Below, in pieces: positions 17,227-24,736 of a stretch of 32,746 nucleotides of DNA. A program made the position numbers and the translations under genes. The stretch covers positions 35,851 through 68,596 of the forward strand of contig DGQE01000013.1 in NCBI GenBank assembly GCA_002389645.1, written 5' to 3'. Origin of the DNA: Flavobacteriales bacterium UBA4422. GTDB taxonomy: Bacteria > Bacteroidota > Bacteroidia > Flavobacteriales_G > Salibacteraceae. Below the pieces are notes generated by a model. The model did no database searches. It saw only the letters and a list, made by a program, of their open reading frames with translations, and had not been told where the DNA came from. Position 1 is the first letter of the stretch; each line of letters opens with the position of its first letter.

Positions 17227-17754
17227 ATGAAAGTTTTTCTCAAAGGCATTATCCTAACCCTACTTGCCGGATCGGCTTTGACCTCTTGTGTCAAGTATCA
17301 AATCAACAATCAATGTTGTGAAGATGAATATGAAATCATCAATACTAATTATGTGTTGCCTGATTCTTTTGCCTTGTACATTCCGCAAGCATTCACTCCG
17401 AATAATGATGGTGTCAATGATCTATTCTTACCTGTTGGAAGACGTTTTGACTTGGAAGAATTGATTATTAAAAAAGGGATTAGAACAGTTTACCAGTCAA
17501 AAAACCGATTGGAGGCATTTTGGGACGGAGGTGATGAGAAAGATGGTCGCTATAAATATGAAATGAGGATTCGTCTAGCAAATAACGACCAACTCGACAT
17601 TAAAGGAAATGTTTGCTTAATGACCATAGGTGCTATTGGCAGCGATTTGCGCGATATTCAAAGAGAAAAGATTTGTGAATGCGTTATGGGTGACATGCTC
17701 AATGAAACAGATGGAGTCTTCAGAGAAACGGTTGAATGTCCTTCTAACCAATAA
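17227..17754 (+). CDS. Lipoprotein with CHU_C-like (gliding-motility-associated) domain
   Basis: Starting at the ATG at 17227 gives 175 residues with a lipoprotein signal peptide: hydrophobic ILTLLAGSA then the lipobox LTSC with Cys21. A charged/Cys-rich linker follows (NNQCCEDEYE), then YIPQAFTPNNDGVNDLFLP, the signature opening of the CHU_C domain, and later EAFWDGGDEKDGRYKYEMRI, which matches its 'WDG...G.Y.Y' strand. In this protein the domain is not the last element: about 50 more residues with several cysteines (NVCLMTIGAIG, EKICECVMGD, VECPS) follow it. A lipid anchor plus an internal CHU_C-type fold suggests the fold is used structurally rather than as a T9SS export tag. It is followed after 2 bp by the DinB-like gene, so they are probably cotranscribed. 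Confidence 0.75.
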   Translation: MKVFLKGIILTLLAGSALTSCVKYQINNQCCEDEYEIINTNYVLPDSFALYIPQAFTPNNDGVNDLFLPVGRRFDLEELIIKKGIRTVYQSKNRLEAFWDGGDEKDGRYKYEMRIRLANNDQLDIKGNVCLMTIGAIGSDLRDIQREKICECVMGDMLNETDGVFRETVECPSNQ

Positions 17755-17756
17755 AA

Positions 17757-18191
17757 ATGGTTGCTGAACTTTCTCAAATTCTTCTTCGTGATTTAGACCG
17801 ACTTCACAATGAAATATCTGCCTTTGACTCAGAAGAAAAGCTTTGGATAAAGAAAGCAGGCGTTAGCAATACAGCAGGAAATTTAGCCTTACACATCGCA
17901 GGAAATTTGCAGCATTTTATCGGGCATGTGCTTGGCAAAAGCAGCTTTCAACGAAATCGAGAAGCAGAATTCAACAATCGAGTCGACAGATCGACCTTAA
18001 TTTCTGAGATTGAAAGTGCCAAAGCTTCAGTATCGTCAGCACTCCAAAGTTTGAGTGAAGAAGATTTAAAAGCAGATTTTCCAATTGAAGTTTTAGGACA
18101 TCCGATGTCTACAAAATTCTTCCTCATTCATCTCATTGGGCATCTAAATTACCACCTCGGGCAAATCAATTATTGCCGCAGATTGAATTGA
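17757..18191 (+). CDS. DinB-like four-helix metal-binding protein (DUF1572 type)
   Basis: Product of 144 residues, predicted all-helical. Conserved histidines are placed as in the DinB/YfiT-like superfamily: LALHIAGNLQHFIGH (His46 and neighbours) in the second helix and LIHLIGHLNYHLGQINY (His125, His129, His133) in the last one, which together would bind a divalent metal. Proteins of this superfamily include thiol-dependent transferases and stress-induced proteins, but most Bacteroidota members have no known reaction. The start follows the upstream lipoprotein stop by 2 bp, with no sign of a functional link beyond cotranscription. Confidence 0.8.
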   Translation: MVAELSQILLRDLDRLHNEISAFDSEEKLWIKKAGVSNTAGNLALHIAGNLQHFIGHVLGKSSFQRNREAEFNNRVDRSTLISEIESAKASVSSALQSLSEEDLKADFPIEVLGHPMSTKFFLIHLIGHLNYHLGQINYCRRLN

Positions 18192-18226
18192 TTCCACTTT
18201 TGAACTTTTAGCCCAAAAGAGCATTC

Positions 18227-18234
18227 TATATTTG
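18227..18234 (+). promoter_or_regulatory. -7 box before hemL
   Basis: TATATTTG matches TAnnTTTG exactly, 23 bp before the hemL ATG. A TTTTG at 18198-18202 is a possible -33, with a rather long 24-bp spacer. Confidence 0.5.
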
Positions 18235-18257
18235 AAGTCAAATTTGAAAGCTCTAAG

Positions 18258-19553
18258 ATGATTACACGATCTAAGTCTGACGCCTTATATGAAGAGGCAA
18301 AACAATATTTACCTGGCGGAGTAAACTCTCCTGTGCGCGCTTTTCGTTCTGTAAACGGCTCACCAATTTACTTTGAGAAAGGAAAAGGCAGCCACACTTG
18401 GGATGCTGACGGAAACGAATACCTCGACTTTTGCTGTTCTTGGGGTCCACTTATTTTAGGTCATGCGGACGAAGGTGTATTGTCTAAAGTAAGCTCAGTA
18501 ATGGCAAATGGAACTTCATTTGGCGCACCGAATAAATATGAGACAGAACTTGCAAAACTTATCGTTGACAATCATCGCTACATCGAAAAAATAAGATTTG
18601 TTAATTCCGGCACCGAAGCTGCGATGAGCGCCATTAGACTAGCTAGAGGATATACTGGCAAAAACAAAGTGGTGAAATTTGAAGGTTGCTACCATGGACA
18701 TGTGGACAGCTTAATGGTAAAAGCCGGGTCTGGATTAGCTACTTTAGGTACAAGCACATCAGCTGGTATTCCAGAAAGTTTCGTAAAAGAAACGATCGTC
18801 CTACCACTTAACAACAAAGAAGCAGTCAACAAAGCCATCGAAGAATATGGAGATGATATTGCCTGCATCGCCATTGAACCCATTCCAGCAAACAACGGAT
18901 TGCTTCTGCAAGACAAGGAGTTCTTGCAATTCTTAAGACAACGTTGTGACGAAACAGGTATCCTTCTATTCTTTGACGAAGTAATTTCTGGATTCAGGGT
19001 TTCATTTGAAGGAGCTAGCGGCTTATATGGAATCAAACCAGATATGATTGCCTTCGGAAAAATCATCGGTGGTGGATTTCCTGTTGGCGCTTATGGAGCT
19101 TCATCCAAAGTGATGGATCATGTGGCACCTGACGGACCAGTGTACCAGGCGGGAACCTTAAGTGGAAACCCTGTGGCTATGGCTGCTGGTATTGCCCAAC
19201 TAGAGCATTGCCTAAAACCTGGCTTCTATGATGAACTAGCCACCAAAGCGCAAAGCTTAGTAAATGATGTGCAATCATTTGCAGATGAGAAGGGCTTTCC
19301 TTTCCATATGTTCCATGTGGGGTCTATTTTCTGGATGTCATTCAGCAATAAGAACCGTGTTCAAAGTGCAGATGAAATCGACCCGAAAAGTGGAGAACGC
19401 TTTAAAGTCTTTTTTGACGAATTGCTTGAAAAAGGTGTTTACGTTGGTCCTTCAAGTTATGAGGTGGGATTCATCTCTTCTGCGCACTCCTCTGATGATT
19501 TAGCAAAAGCTGCAAGTGCAATGAAGGCAGCTCTAGCAAAAGCATATGCCTAG
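18258..19553 (+). CDS. hemL: Glutamate-1-semialdehyde 2,1-aminomutase
   Basis: HemL converts glutamate-1-semialdehyde to 5-aminolevulinate, the last step of the C5 route to tetrapyrroles, using pyridoxal/pyridoxamine phosphate in the cytoplasm. The 431-residue length is standard. Diagnostic segments are YLPGGVNSPVRAFRSVNGSP at the N terminus, FVNSGTEAAMSAIRLARGYT (PLP phosphate site), CYHGHVDSLMVKAGSG, FFDEVISGFRV with Asp240 contacting the PLP ring nitrogen, and IAFGKIIGGGFPVGAYG with the Schiff-base Lys268. The start is the ATG at 18258 behind a -7 box. Its end overlaps the next gene by 8 bp, suggesting translational coupling with the methyltransferase. No other heme genes are in the window. 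Confidence 0.97.
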   Translation: MITRSKSDALYEEAKQYLPGGVNSPVRAFRSVNGSPIYFEKGKGSHTWDADGNEYLDFCCSWGPLILGHADEGVLSKVSSVMANGTSFGAPNKYETELAKLIVDNHRYIEKIRFVNSGTEAAMSAIRLARGYTGKNKVVKFEGCYHGHVDSLMVKAGSGLATLGTSTSAGIPESFVKETIVLPLNNKEAVNKAIEEYGDDIACIAIEPIPANNGLLLQDKEFLQFLRQRCDETGILLFFDEVISGFRVSFEGASGLYGIKPDMIAFGKIIGGGFPVGAYGASSKVMDHVAPDGPVYQAGTLSGNPVAMAAGIAQLEHCLKPGFYDELATKAQSLVNDVQSFADEKGFPFHMFHVGSIFWMSFSNKNRVQSADEIDPKSGERFKVFFDELLEKGVYVGPSSYEVGFISSAHSSDDLAKAASAMKAALAKAYA

Positions 19554-20223
19554 CAGCACAAGCATTGGAAAAGGGTTTGATCGACTAGCTTTTATTTATG
19601 ATTTAGTGGTTTGGCTGGTGTTTGGAAATAAAATTTCAAACCTCAAAAAAACGTTTCTTGGACCTCTTACTAAAGCAAACAATGCCATTATCATTGGCGG
19701 AGGCTCGGGAAAAATTTTAAAGTATGCTATTGAGTCTGACATCGCCACCAGTTTTGTGTACGCTGAACTTTCAGATCGAATGATCGAAAAAGCAAAGTCA
19801 AGAATTACACCTTCAGACCTAACTCGCATCGAATTCTGTGATGATTTCGAACAGAAGCTTCAAAAAAATAAGTTTGACTACATTATTCTTCCTTTCGTTT
19901 TAGACTGCTACAGAAATAGAGATGTAAAAGCAATGCTCCGTCAATTTTCAGTTGCCTTGTCTGAAAACGGAAGCATTTTATTCTTCGACTTTAATCTTAG
20001 CAAAGAAGATGGATTTGAGCCAAAACAATGGAAAATAGCATTCATCAAATTACTGTACACCTTCTTTCGGTTGACTACAGACATTCCTGCGAAAAAACTA
20101 CCATCATTCGGCCGCCACTTTAGCGAAGCTGGCTATTACAGAGGGCGTGCAACGCTTATTTCAAAAGGTTGGATTCAAGCCATTGAATGGAAGCGAGAAA
20201 ATAGAATTAGGGCTACCGAATAA
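19546..20223 (+). CDS. SAM-dependent methyltransferase (UbiE-like class I)
   Basis: Product of 225 residues. It opens with GKGFDRLAFIYDLVVWLVFG, as in UbiE-like enzymes, followed by motif I AIIIGGGSGKILKYA (the SAM-binding GxGxG), YAELSDRMIEKAKSR (motif II acidic residue and 'M.. A..'), and a motif-like DYIILPFVLDCYRN followed by GSILFFDFNL. The family methylates small molecules or quinones, but the substrate is not readable here. The ATG at 19546 lies inside the last codons of hemL (8-bp overlap). Its 3' end overlaps the convergent UbiA-like gene by 49 bp, an unusually long convergent overlap with both reading frames intact. Confidence 0.83.
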   Translation: MPSSTSIGKGFDRLAFIYDLVVWLVFGNKISNLKKTFLGPLTKANNAIIIGGGSGKILKYAIESDIATSFVYAELSDRMIEKAKSRITPSDLTRIEFCDDFEQKLQKNKFDYIILPFVLDCYRNRDVKAMLRQFSVALSENGSILFFDFNLSKEDGFEPKQWKIAFIKLLYTFFRLTTDIPAKKLPSFGRHFSEAGYYRGRATLISKGWIQAIEWKRENRIRATE

Positions 20224-21053
20224 ATCACTATCAAGCCTTCAAACACCAGCGAATAGCGAAGCTCAGCCCATGCCTCTTTCATTTTTGCATATGCAAAAAG
20301 AACAAGTGCAAATACAACGCCATATGTCAATAGCATTTGAAGGTTGTTTTCCATCTGGAGGCTCAAATAACAAGCTTGAGCAAACCACACAACGACAACG
20401 ACTAGCCCTATTTGGCGTCCACGTTTAAATCCAAATTCCGTAGCCAATGTGTTTAACCCCGCATGCTTATCATTAGATATATCGCGCAAATCAAATGGAA
20501 TGGTGACAGCAAGCAAGAAAAGCATCCGCTCTGTAAACAATGGAAACAAAGACTTTGTAAATAAAGCATTCATGCCCCATTGTTCAAAGACAGGAAACCC
20601 GAATGTTAAATAACTAGCTACGATTGAAATGATCAACGGCTTTGCCAATGGAATATCTCGGAATCGTTGCCAACCATTAGATGTAGGTAAAAGTGGTATA
20701 GTGTATCCTGCAGAAATAATTGCAGCTGGAATTACCCAAACGATAGCATCAGCGTCAAAACTTGGCAGGATTAGCAACTGAATGAAGACTGCAAAACTCA
20801 TCGCATATTTGAGCGAATTGGCATATTTCAGCACCCATAAATGACGTGCAGCCAATTGATCTTTCGGAATGAAATCGATCTTGTATAAGCGATGAAATGT
20901 GTACAAAACAAATGACCCCAGAAATATGCTAGCAGGAACATACCAGCGCTCTTCCAGTGAATCTACAATTTCGTAGCTACTGGCCGTTAAAAAAGTAAGT
21001 AAAACAGCCACAAACACATTGGAGTAAATGAGTGCGCGGACCTGCCGACCCAT
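20175..21053 (-). CDS. UbiA-like polytopic membrane protein
   Basis: Product of 292 residues with about eight or nine hydrophobic segments. The second acidic motif typical of UbiA prenyltransferases is present: FDLRDISNDKHAGLNTLATEFG (Asp188, Asp191, Asp195), as is a GYTIPLLPTSNGWQRFRDIPLAKP region similar to the loop preceding it in this superfamily. The first Asp-rich motif (NDxxDxxxD) is absent; the equivalent region reads YTFHRLYKID. Many Bacteroidota encode such divergent UbiA-like proteins of unknown function, so prenyl transfer should not be assumed. The ATG at 21053 overlaps the stop of the upstream exported-protein gene by 1 bp, implying a shared transcript. It overlaps the convergent methyltransferase gene by 49 bp. 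Confidence 0.72.
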   Translation of the reverse strand: MGRQVRALIYSNVFVAVLLTFLTASSYEIVDSLEERWYVPASIFLGSFVLYTFHRLYKIDFIPKDQLAARHLWVLKYANSLKYAMSFAVFIQLLILPSFDADAIVWVIPAAIISAGYTIPLLPTSNGWQRFRDIPLAKPLIISIVASYLTFGFPVFEQWGMNALFTKSLFPLFTERMLFLLAVTIPFDLRDISNDKHAGLNTLATEFGFKRGRQIGLVVVVVWFAQACYLSLQMENNLQMLLTYGVVFALVLFAYAKMKEAWAELRYSLVFEGLIVIYSVALILFSRFHSMA

Positions 21054-21672
21054 TATTTGATAAGATCTTGACCTAATGTAAAGCCAATAGCAGTTCCAAC
21101 CAAACCTGTAAAGAGCGATTTAAACAACCTCTTATTACGAGCTGTGCGTTCATAACCAAGAACATAGGCAGGTTCCGTAACCAAATGAGAAGATGGGATT
21201 TTATCTTTATCAATCTTATACGCTGGAATACCAGTAGAAACCAAATAGACAAAAGGGACAGCGAAAGAAAATACGGTTCCAGAGAGCACATAACCTAACC
21301 CTGCAGTTACGGGCAATCCTGCCGCAATTGTCCAGTTAGCATGATAATACTTTGAGGCATCCTGCTCGCCTTGGATGTAAAACCGCATCTCATCAACCGT
21401 AAAGTAATTACCGATCACGGTATCCATGTAGTAGATCACTTTTTCTTCGCCTTCAGGACCATTGATGGAAAAAACACATTCCAAGTCTAATTTCTTTGGC
21501 TTCACCTTCTCGCTTTTCTTGATCAAATCATAATAAAGATTGAAGTGTCTTGACCGGTAACATTGCCCTCCAAAACCTTACCTGTCATGAGCAGAATTGA
21601 CTGATTTGACTGGGCAAATAAAGTAGTCGAAACGAATACGAAAGCCAATAAAAAAGAGAGCTTTTGATACAT
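21053..21672 (-). pseudogene. Exported protein of unknown function, frameshifted
   Basis: An ATG at 21672 (minus strand) starts MYQKLSFLLAFVFVSTTLFAQ, a good signal peptide, followed by SNQSILLMTGKVLEGNVTGQ. This frame ends at a TGA (21525-21523) after 49 residues. The body of the protein continues in another frame (LIKKSEKVKPKK..., YYMDTVIGNYFTVDEMRFYI, then two membrane or hydrophobic stretches, ending GFTLGQDLIK at 21053). Adding one T to the TTT at 21537-21535 joins them as ...DTSIFYYDLIKKSEK, a protein of about 206 residues. Without that, the downstream part (from a TTG at 21526) has no signal peptide. I do not recognise the family; it resembles Bacteroidota proteins with a short 'GKV..G' beta module ahead of a membrane region. 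It is probably cotranscribed with the UbiA-like gene. Confidence 0.7.
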
Positions 21673-21764
21673 TTTACAAAAATGATGAAATTTATTGCTT
21701 TAAGCCTACAAACTTAACGAGAGATATCATGTTATCGAATACCAGAAATGATACTTCAGCAAAG

Positions 21765-21772
21765 TATATTTG
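21765..21772 (+). promoter_or_regulatory. -7 box before gcvP
   Basis: TATATTTG matches TAnnTTTG exactly, 20 bp before the gcvP ATG. No clear -33 TTG is present at the expected distance, and I see no glycine riboswitch-like structure in the short leader. Confidence 0.5.
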
Positions 21773-21792
21773 CAGCCCTTTATTAAAACAAT

Positions 21793-24681
21793 ATGATAAG
21801 ACACGATTCTTTCCAATTGAGACATATCGGTCCTCGCAGAGAGGAAATCGATAGTATGCTTGAAGCTATTGGCGTTTCATCCATTGATCAACTCATAGAT
21901 GAAACGGTTCCAAAGTCGATCCGTTTGAAAACTCCATTGAAACTGCCAGAAGGAGTGACAGAATTTGAGTTTTTAGAGTACACCAAAGAAGCTGGAGCAA
22001 AAAACAAGATTTTCAACAACTTCATTGGTCAAGGATATTACGGTACTATCACACCATCTGTGATCAAGAGAAATATTTTAGAAAATCCAAGTTGGTATAC
22101 TGCATATACTCCATATCAAGCCGAGATTTCTCAAGGGCGATTAGAAGGTCTTTTGAATTTTCAAACTGTCGTATCTGACTTAACAGGTCTTGAAATTGCC
22201 AATGCCAGTTTATTAGACGAGGGGACAGCTGCGGCTGAGGCTGTAATGATGCTATTTCACTCTAGGCCAAAAACACAAGTCAAAGGAAATGTCATTAAGC
22301 TATTTATTGATGAGTTATGCTTCGACCAAACAATCAGTGTTGTAAAGGCCAAAGCGGAAGCAGTTGGAGTTGATGTGGTGATAGGCAGTGTAAATGCTAT
22401 TAAATTGGATTCCAGTTTTTTCGGTGTATTAATTCAGTCACCGAATAAAGAAGGGGTAATCAGTGACTACTCTCCATTGATGACTCAAGCCGAAGAGCTT
22501 GAAATTAAAAGTGTCGTGGCAAGTGATCTTTTAGCTCTTTGCTTGATGACACCTCCTGGAGAATGGGGAGCAGATGTAGTTGTTGGAAGTTCGCAACGAT
22601 TTGGCATACCGATGGGTTATGGTGGACCGCATGCCGGATTCTTCGCGACAAAAGATGATTACAAACGCCATATCCCAGGCAGAATAATTGGTGTTTCTGT
22701 TGATCGCGACAATAAGCCCGCATTGAGAATGGCGCTTCAAACGCGTGAGCAGCACATTAGGAGAGATAAGGCCACAAGTAATATTTGCACAGCTCAAGCG
22801 CTACTCGCGATTATGGCTTCAATGTATGCTGTATATCACGGTCCTATTCGACTAAAAGAAATTGCTGAAGAGACTGCTCAAAAGGCAAAAAGGTTAGCTA
22901 CCTCACTTTCCAAATTAGGGGTAGAAATTGTGCATGAAGCTTATTTCGATACAATTTGTCTTAAGGTCAGCGATGTTGAAGCGGTTAAAAAAACTGCAAT
23001 TGCTATGAATACCAACTTCTGGTATCATGAAAATGGGTGTATCACCATAACGGTTGATGAAACTACCAACGAGAAAAGTTTAAACCTAATTCTTTCAATT
23101 TTTGCTAAAGCGCTGAATCAAGAAGGTGTCGAACTAACAGCTGCCAGAGGCGAAGTTGCAATACCGATCCACTTGCAGCGGTCATCTGAGTTTTTGGAGC
23201 ATCCTATTTTCAATGCGTTTCAAAGTGAAACTGACATGATGCGTTACATCAAGCAATTGGAAAACAAGGATATCTCACTCACAAGAAGCATGATCGCATT
23301 GGGAAGCTGCACGATGAAGCTGAATGCCGCCACTGAACTTTATCCCATTTCAGACCCACAATTTGCAAATCTCCATCCATTTGTTCCTGTGAATCAGGCC
23401 AAAGGATATGAAACTATTATTAAAGAATTACACGATGCTCTTTGCGAAATAACTGGATTTCATAGCATGTCTTTCCAACCAAATTCTGGAGCTCAGGGTG
23501 AGTATACAGGACTAATGGTCATCAAAGCTTATCACGAAGCTAATGGCAACCCAAACAGAAAGATTGTGTTAATTCCATCATCTGCTCACGGAACTAATCC
23601 AGCTAGCGCAGTCATTGCAGGAATGAAAGTAGTAGTAGTGAAATGTGATGAAGCGGGTAATATTGATATTGAAGATCTTAAATCGAAAGCAGAGACCCAC
23701 GCTGAAGAGCTGGGCGCCTTGATGGTAACTTACCCATCAACACACGGTGTTTTTGAAGAAGGCATCAAAGAAATCACACAAATCATTCATGATAATGGTG
23801 GTCAAGTCTACATGGATGGCGCCAACATGAACGCTCAAGTTGGTTTGACAAGCCCAGGAAATATTGGAGCTGACGTTTGCCACTTAAATCTGCACAAAAC
23901 TTTCGCCATTCCACATGGTGGTGGCGGTCCTGGTGTTGGCCCAATTGGAGTAGCAAAGCATTTATCTCCGTTCTTACCTTCTCACCCTTTTCACAAAACT
24001 GGTGGTGAAAAAGGAATTGGGCCGGTATCAAGCGCACCATACGGAAGCGCCTCGATATTGCTAATATCTTTTGCTTACATCAAAATGCTAGGTTCTGAAG
24101 GACTTACCAATGCAACAAAATTTGCCATTCTGAATGCAAATTATCTTAAAGCAAGACTTCAAGAAAGCTTCCCAGTGCTCTACACCGGCTCAAACGATCG
24201 CGTAGCGCACGAGATGATTCTAGACTGTAGACCCTTCAAAAGGTCCGCTCAGATCGAAATTTCTGATATTGCTAAGCGACTTATTGACTATGGTTATCAC
24301 GCACCCACGGTTTCATTCCCGGTAGCTGGAACCTTAATGATAGAACCAACAGAAAGTGAGTCTAAAAAAGAACTGGATCGATTTGCAGACGCATTAATAG
24401 AAATTCGAAGTGAAATACGTTTTATTGAAAACGGAGATAACTTGGCTGAAACAAGCGTTCTAAGAAATGCACCTCATACGGCAGAAGTTTTAACCGCGGA
24501 CGAATGGCCTTATCTATATACTCGTCAAAGAGCTGCTTATCCGCTTCCTTGGATTGTTCAAAACAAGTATTGGGCTCCAGTATCAAGAATTTCTGACGCA
24601 TTTGGAGATAGAAACCTCATTTGCTCTTGTCCTCCTTTGGAAGATTATGAGCATCATCCAGCCATGACGATGGAAGAATAA
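21793..24681 (+). CDS. gcvP: Glycine dehydrogenase (decarboxylating), P protein
   Basis: The P protein decarboxylates glycine on PLP and loads the aminomethyl group onto the lipoyl H protein, the first step of the glycine cleavage system. At 962 residues it is the fused, single-chain form (homologous N- and C-terminal halves) rather than the split GcvPA/GcvPB. Motifs: FQLRHIGPRREEIDSML at the start, GYYGTITPSVIKRNILENPSWYTAYTPYQ, LLDEGTAAAEA, and in the second half CTMKLNAATELYPIS, SFQPNSGAQGEYTGL, YPSTHGVFEE, and CHLNLHKTFAIPHGGGGPG with the PLP-binding Lys702. No gcvT or gcvH is in the window, so the system is dispersed on this chromosome. It is followed by a separate promoter for the next gene. 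Confidence 0.97.
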   Translation: MIRHDSFQLRHIGPRREEIDSMLEAIGVSSIDQLIDETVPKSIRLKTPLKLPEGVTEFEFLEYTKEAGAKNKIFNNFIGQGYYGTITPSVIKRNILENPSWYTAYTPYQAEISQGRLEGLLNFQTVVSDLTGLEIANASLLDEGTAAAEAVMMLFHSRPKTQVKGNVIKLFIDELCFDQTISVVKAKAEAVGVDVVIGSVNAIKLDSSFFGVLIQSPNKEGVISDYSPLMTQAEELEIKSVVASDLLALCLMTPPGEWGADVVVGSSQRFGIPMGYGGPHAGFFATKDDYKRHIPGRIIGVSVDRDNKPALRMALQTREQHIRRDKATSNICTAQALLAIMASMYAVYHGPIRLKEIAEETAQKAKRLATSLSKLGVEIVHEAYFDTICLKVSDVEAVKKTAIAMNTNFWYHENGCITITVDETTNEKSLNLILSIFAKALNQEGVELTAARGEVAIPIHLQRSSEFLEHPIFNAFQSETDMMRYIKQLENKDISLTRSMIALGSCTMKLNAATELYPISDPQFANLHPFVPVNQAKGYETIIKELHDALCEITGFHSMSFQPNSGAQGEYTGLMVIKAYHEANGNPNRKIVLIPSSAHGTNPASAVIAGMKVVVVKCDEAGNIDIEDLKSKAETHAEELGALMVTYPSTHGVFEEGIKEITQIIHDNGGQVYMDGANMNAQVGLTSPGNIGADVCHLNLHKTFAIPHGGGGPGVGPIGVAKHLSPFLPSHPFHKTGGEKGIGPVSSAPYGSASILLISFAYIKMLGSEGLTNATKFAILNANYLKARLQESFPVLYTGSNDRVAHEMILDCRPFKRSAQIEISDIAKRLIDYGYHAPTVSFPVAGTLMIEPTESESKKELDRFADALIEIRSEIRFIENGDNLAETSVLRNAPHTAEVLTADEWPYLYTRQRAAYPLPWIVQNKYWAPVSRISDAFGDRNLICSCPPLEDYEHHPAMTMEE

Positions 24682-24713
24682 GGAATGGGATAATTTTTAA
24701 GGTTCATCATCGT

Positions 24714-24721
24714 TACTTTTG
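24714..24721 (+). promoter_or_regulatory. -7 box before the SprB-repeat T9SS gene
   Basis: TACTTTTG matches TAnnTTTG exactly, 15 bp before the ATG at 24737. It overlaps the TTG at 24719, arguing against that codon as the start. Confidence 0.5.
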
Positions 24722-24736
24722 GGCCTATTGAAGCCT

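Noticed and set aside
21523..21545. Programmed ribosomal frameshifting in the exported-protein gene
   Set aside because: No slippery heptamer, stimulatory hairpin or internal Shine-Dalgarno is apparent near the junction; a simple indel explains it better.
21690..21792. Glycine riboswitch before gcvP
   Set aside because: The leader after the -7 box is only about 20 bases, too short, and no conserved aptamer core is visible.
22505..22797. Antisense open frames within gcvP
   Set aside because: They have no protein-like composition or motif and lie opposite a highly conserved catalytic region, so they are shadows.
24719..24736. TTG start upstream of the SprB-repeat gene
   Set aside because: The TTG is part of an exact TAnnTTTG box, and the ATG at 24737 begins the signal peptide directly.
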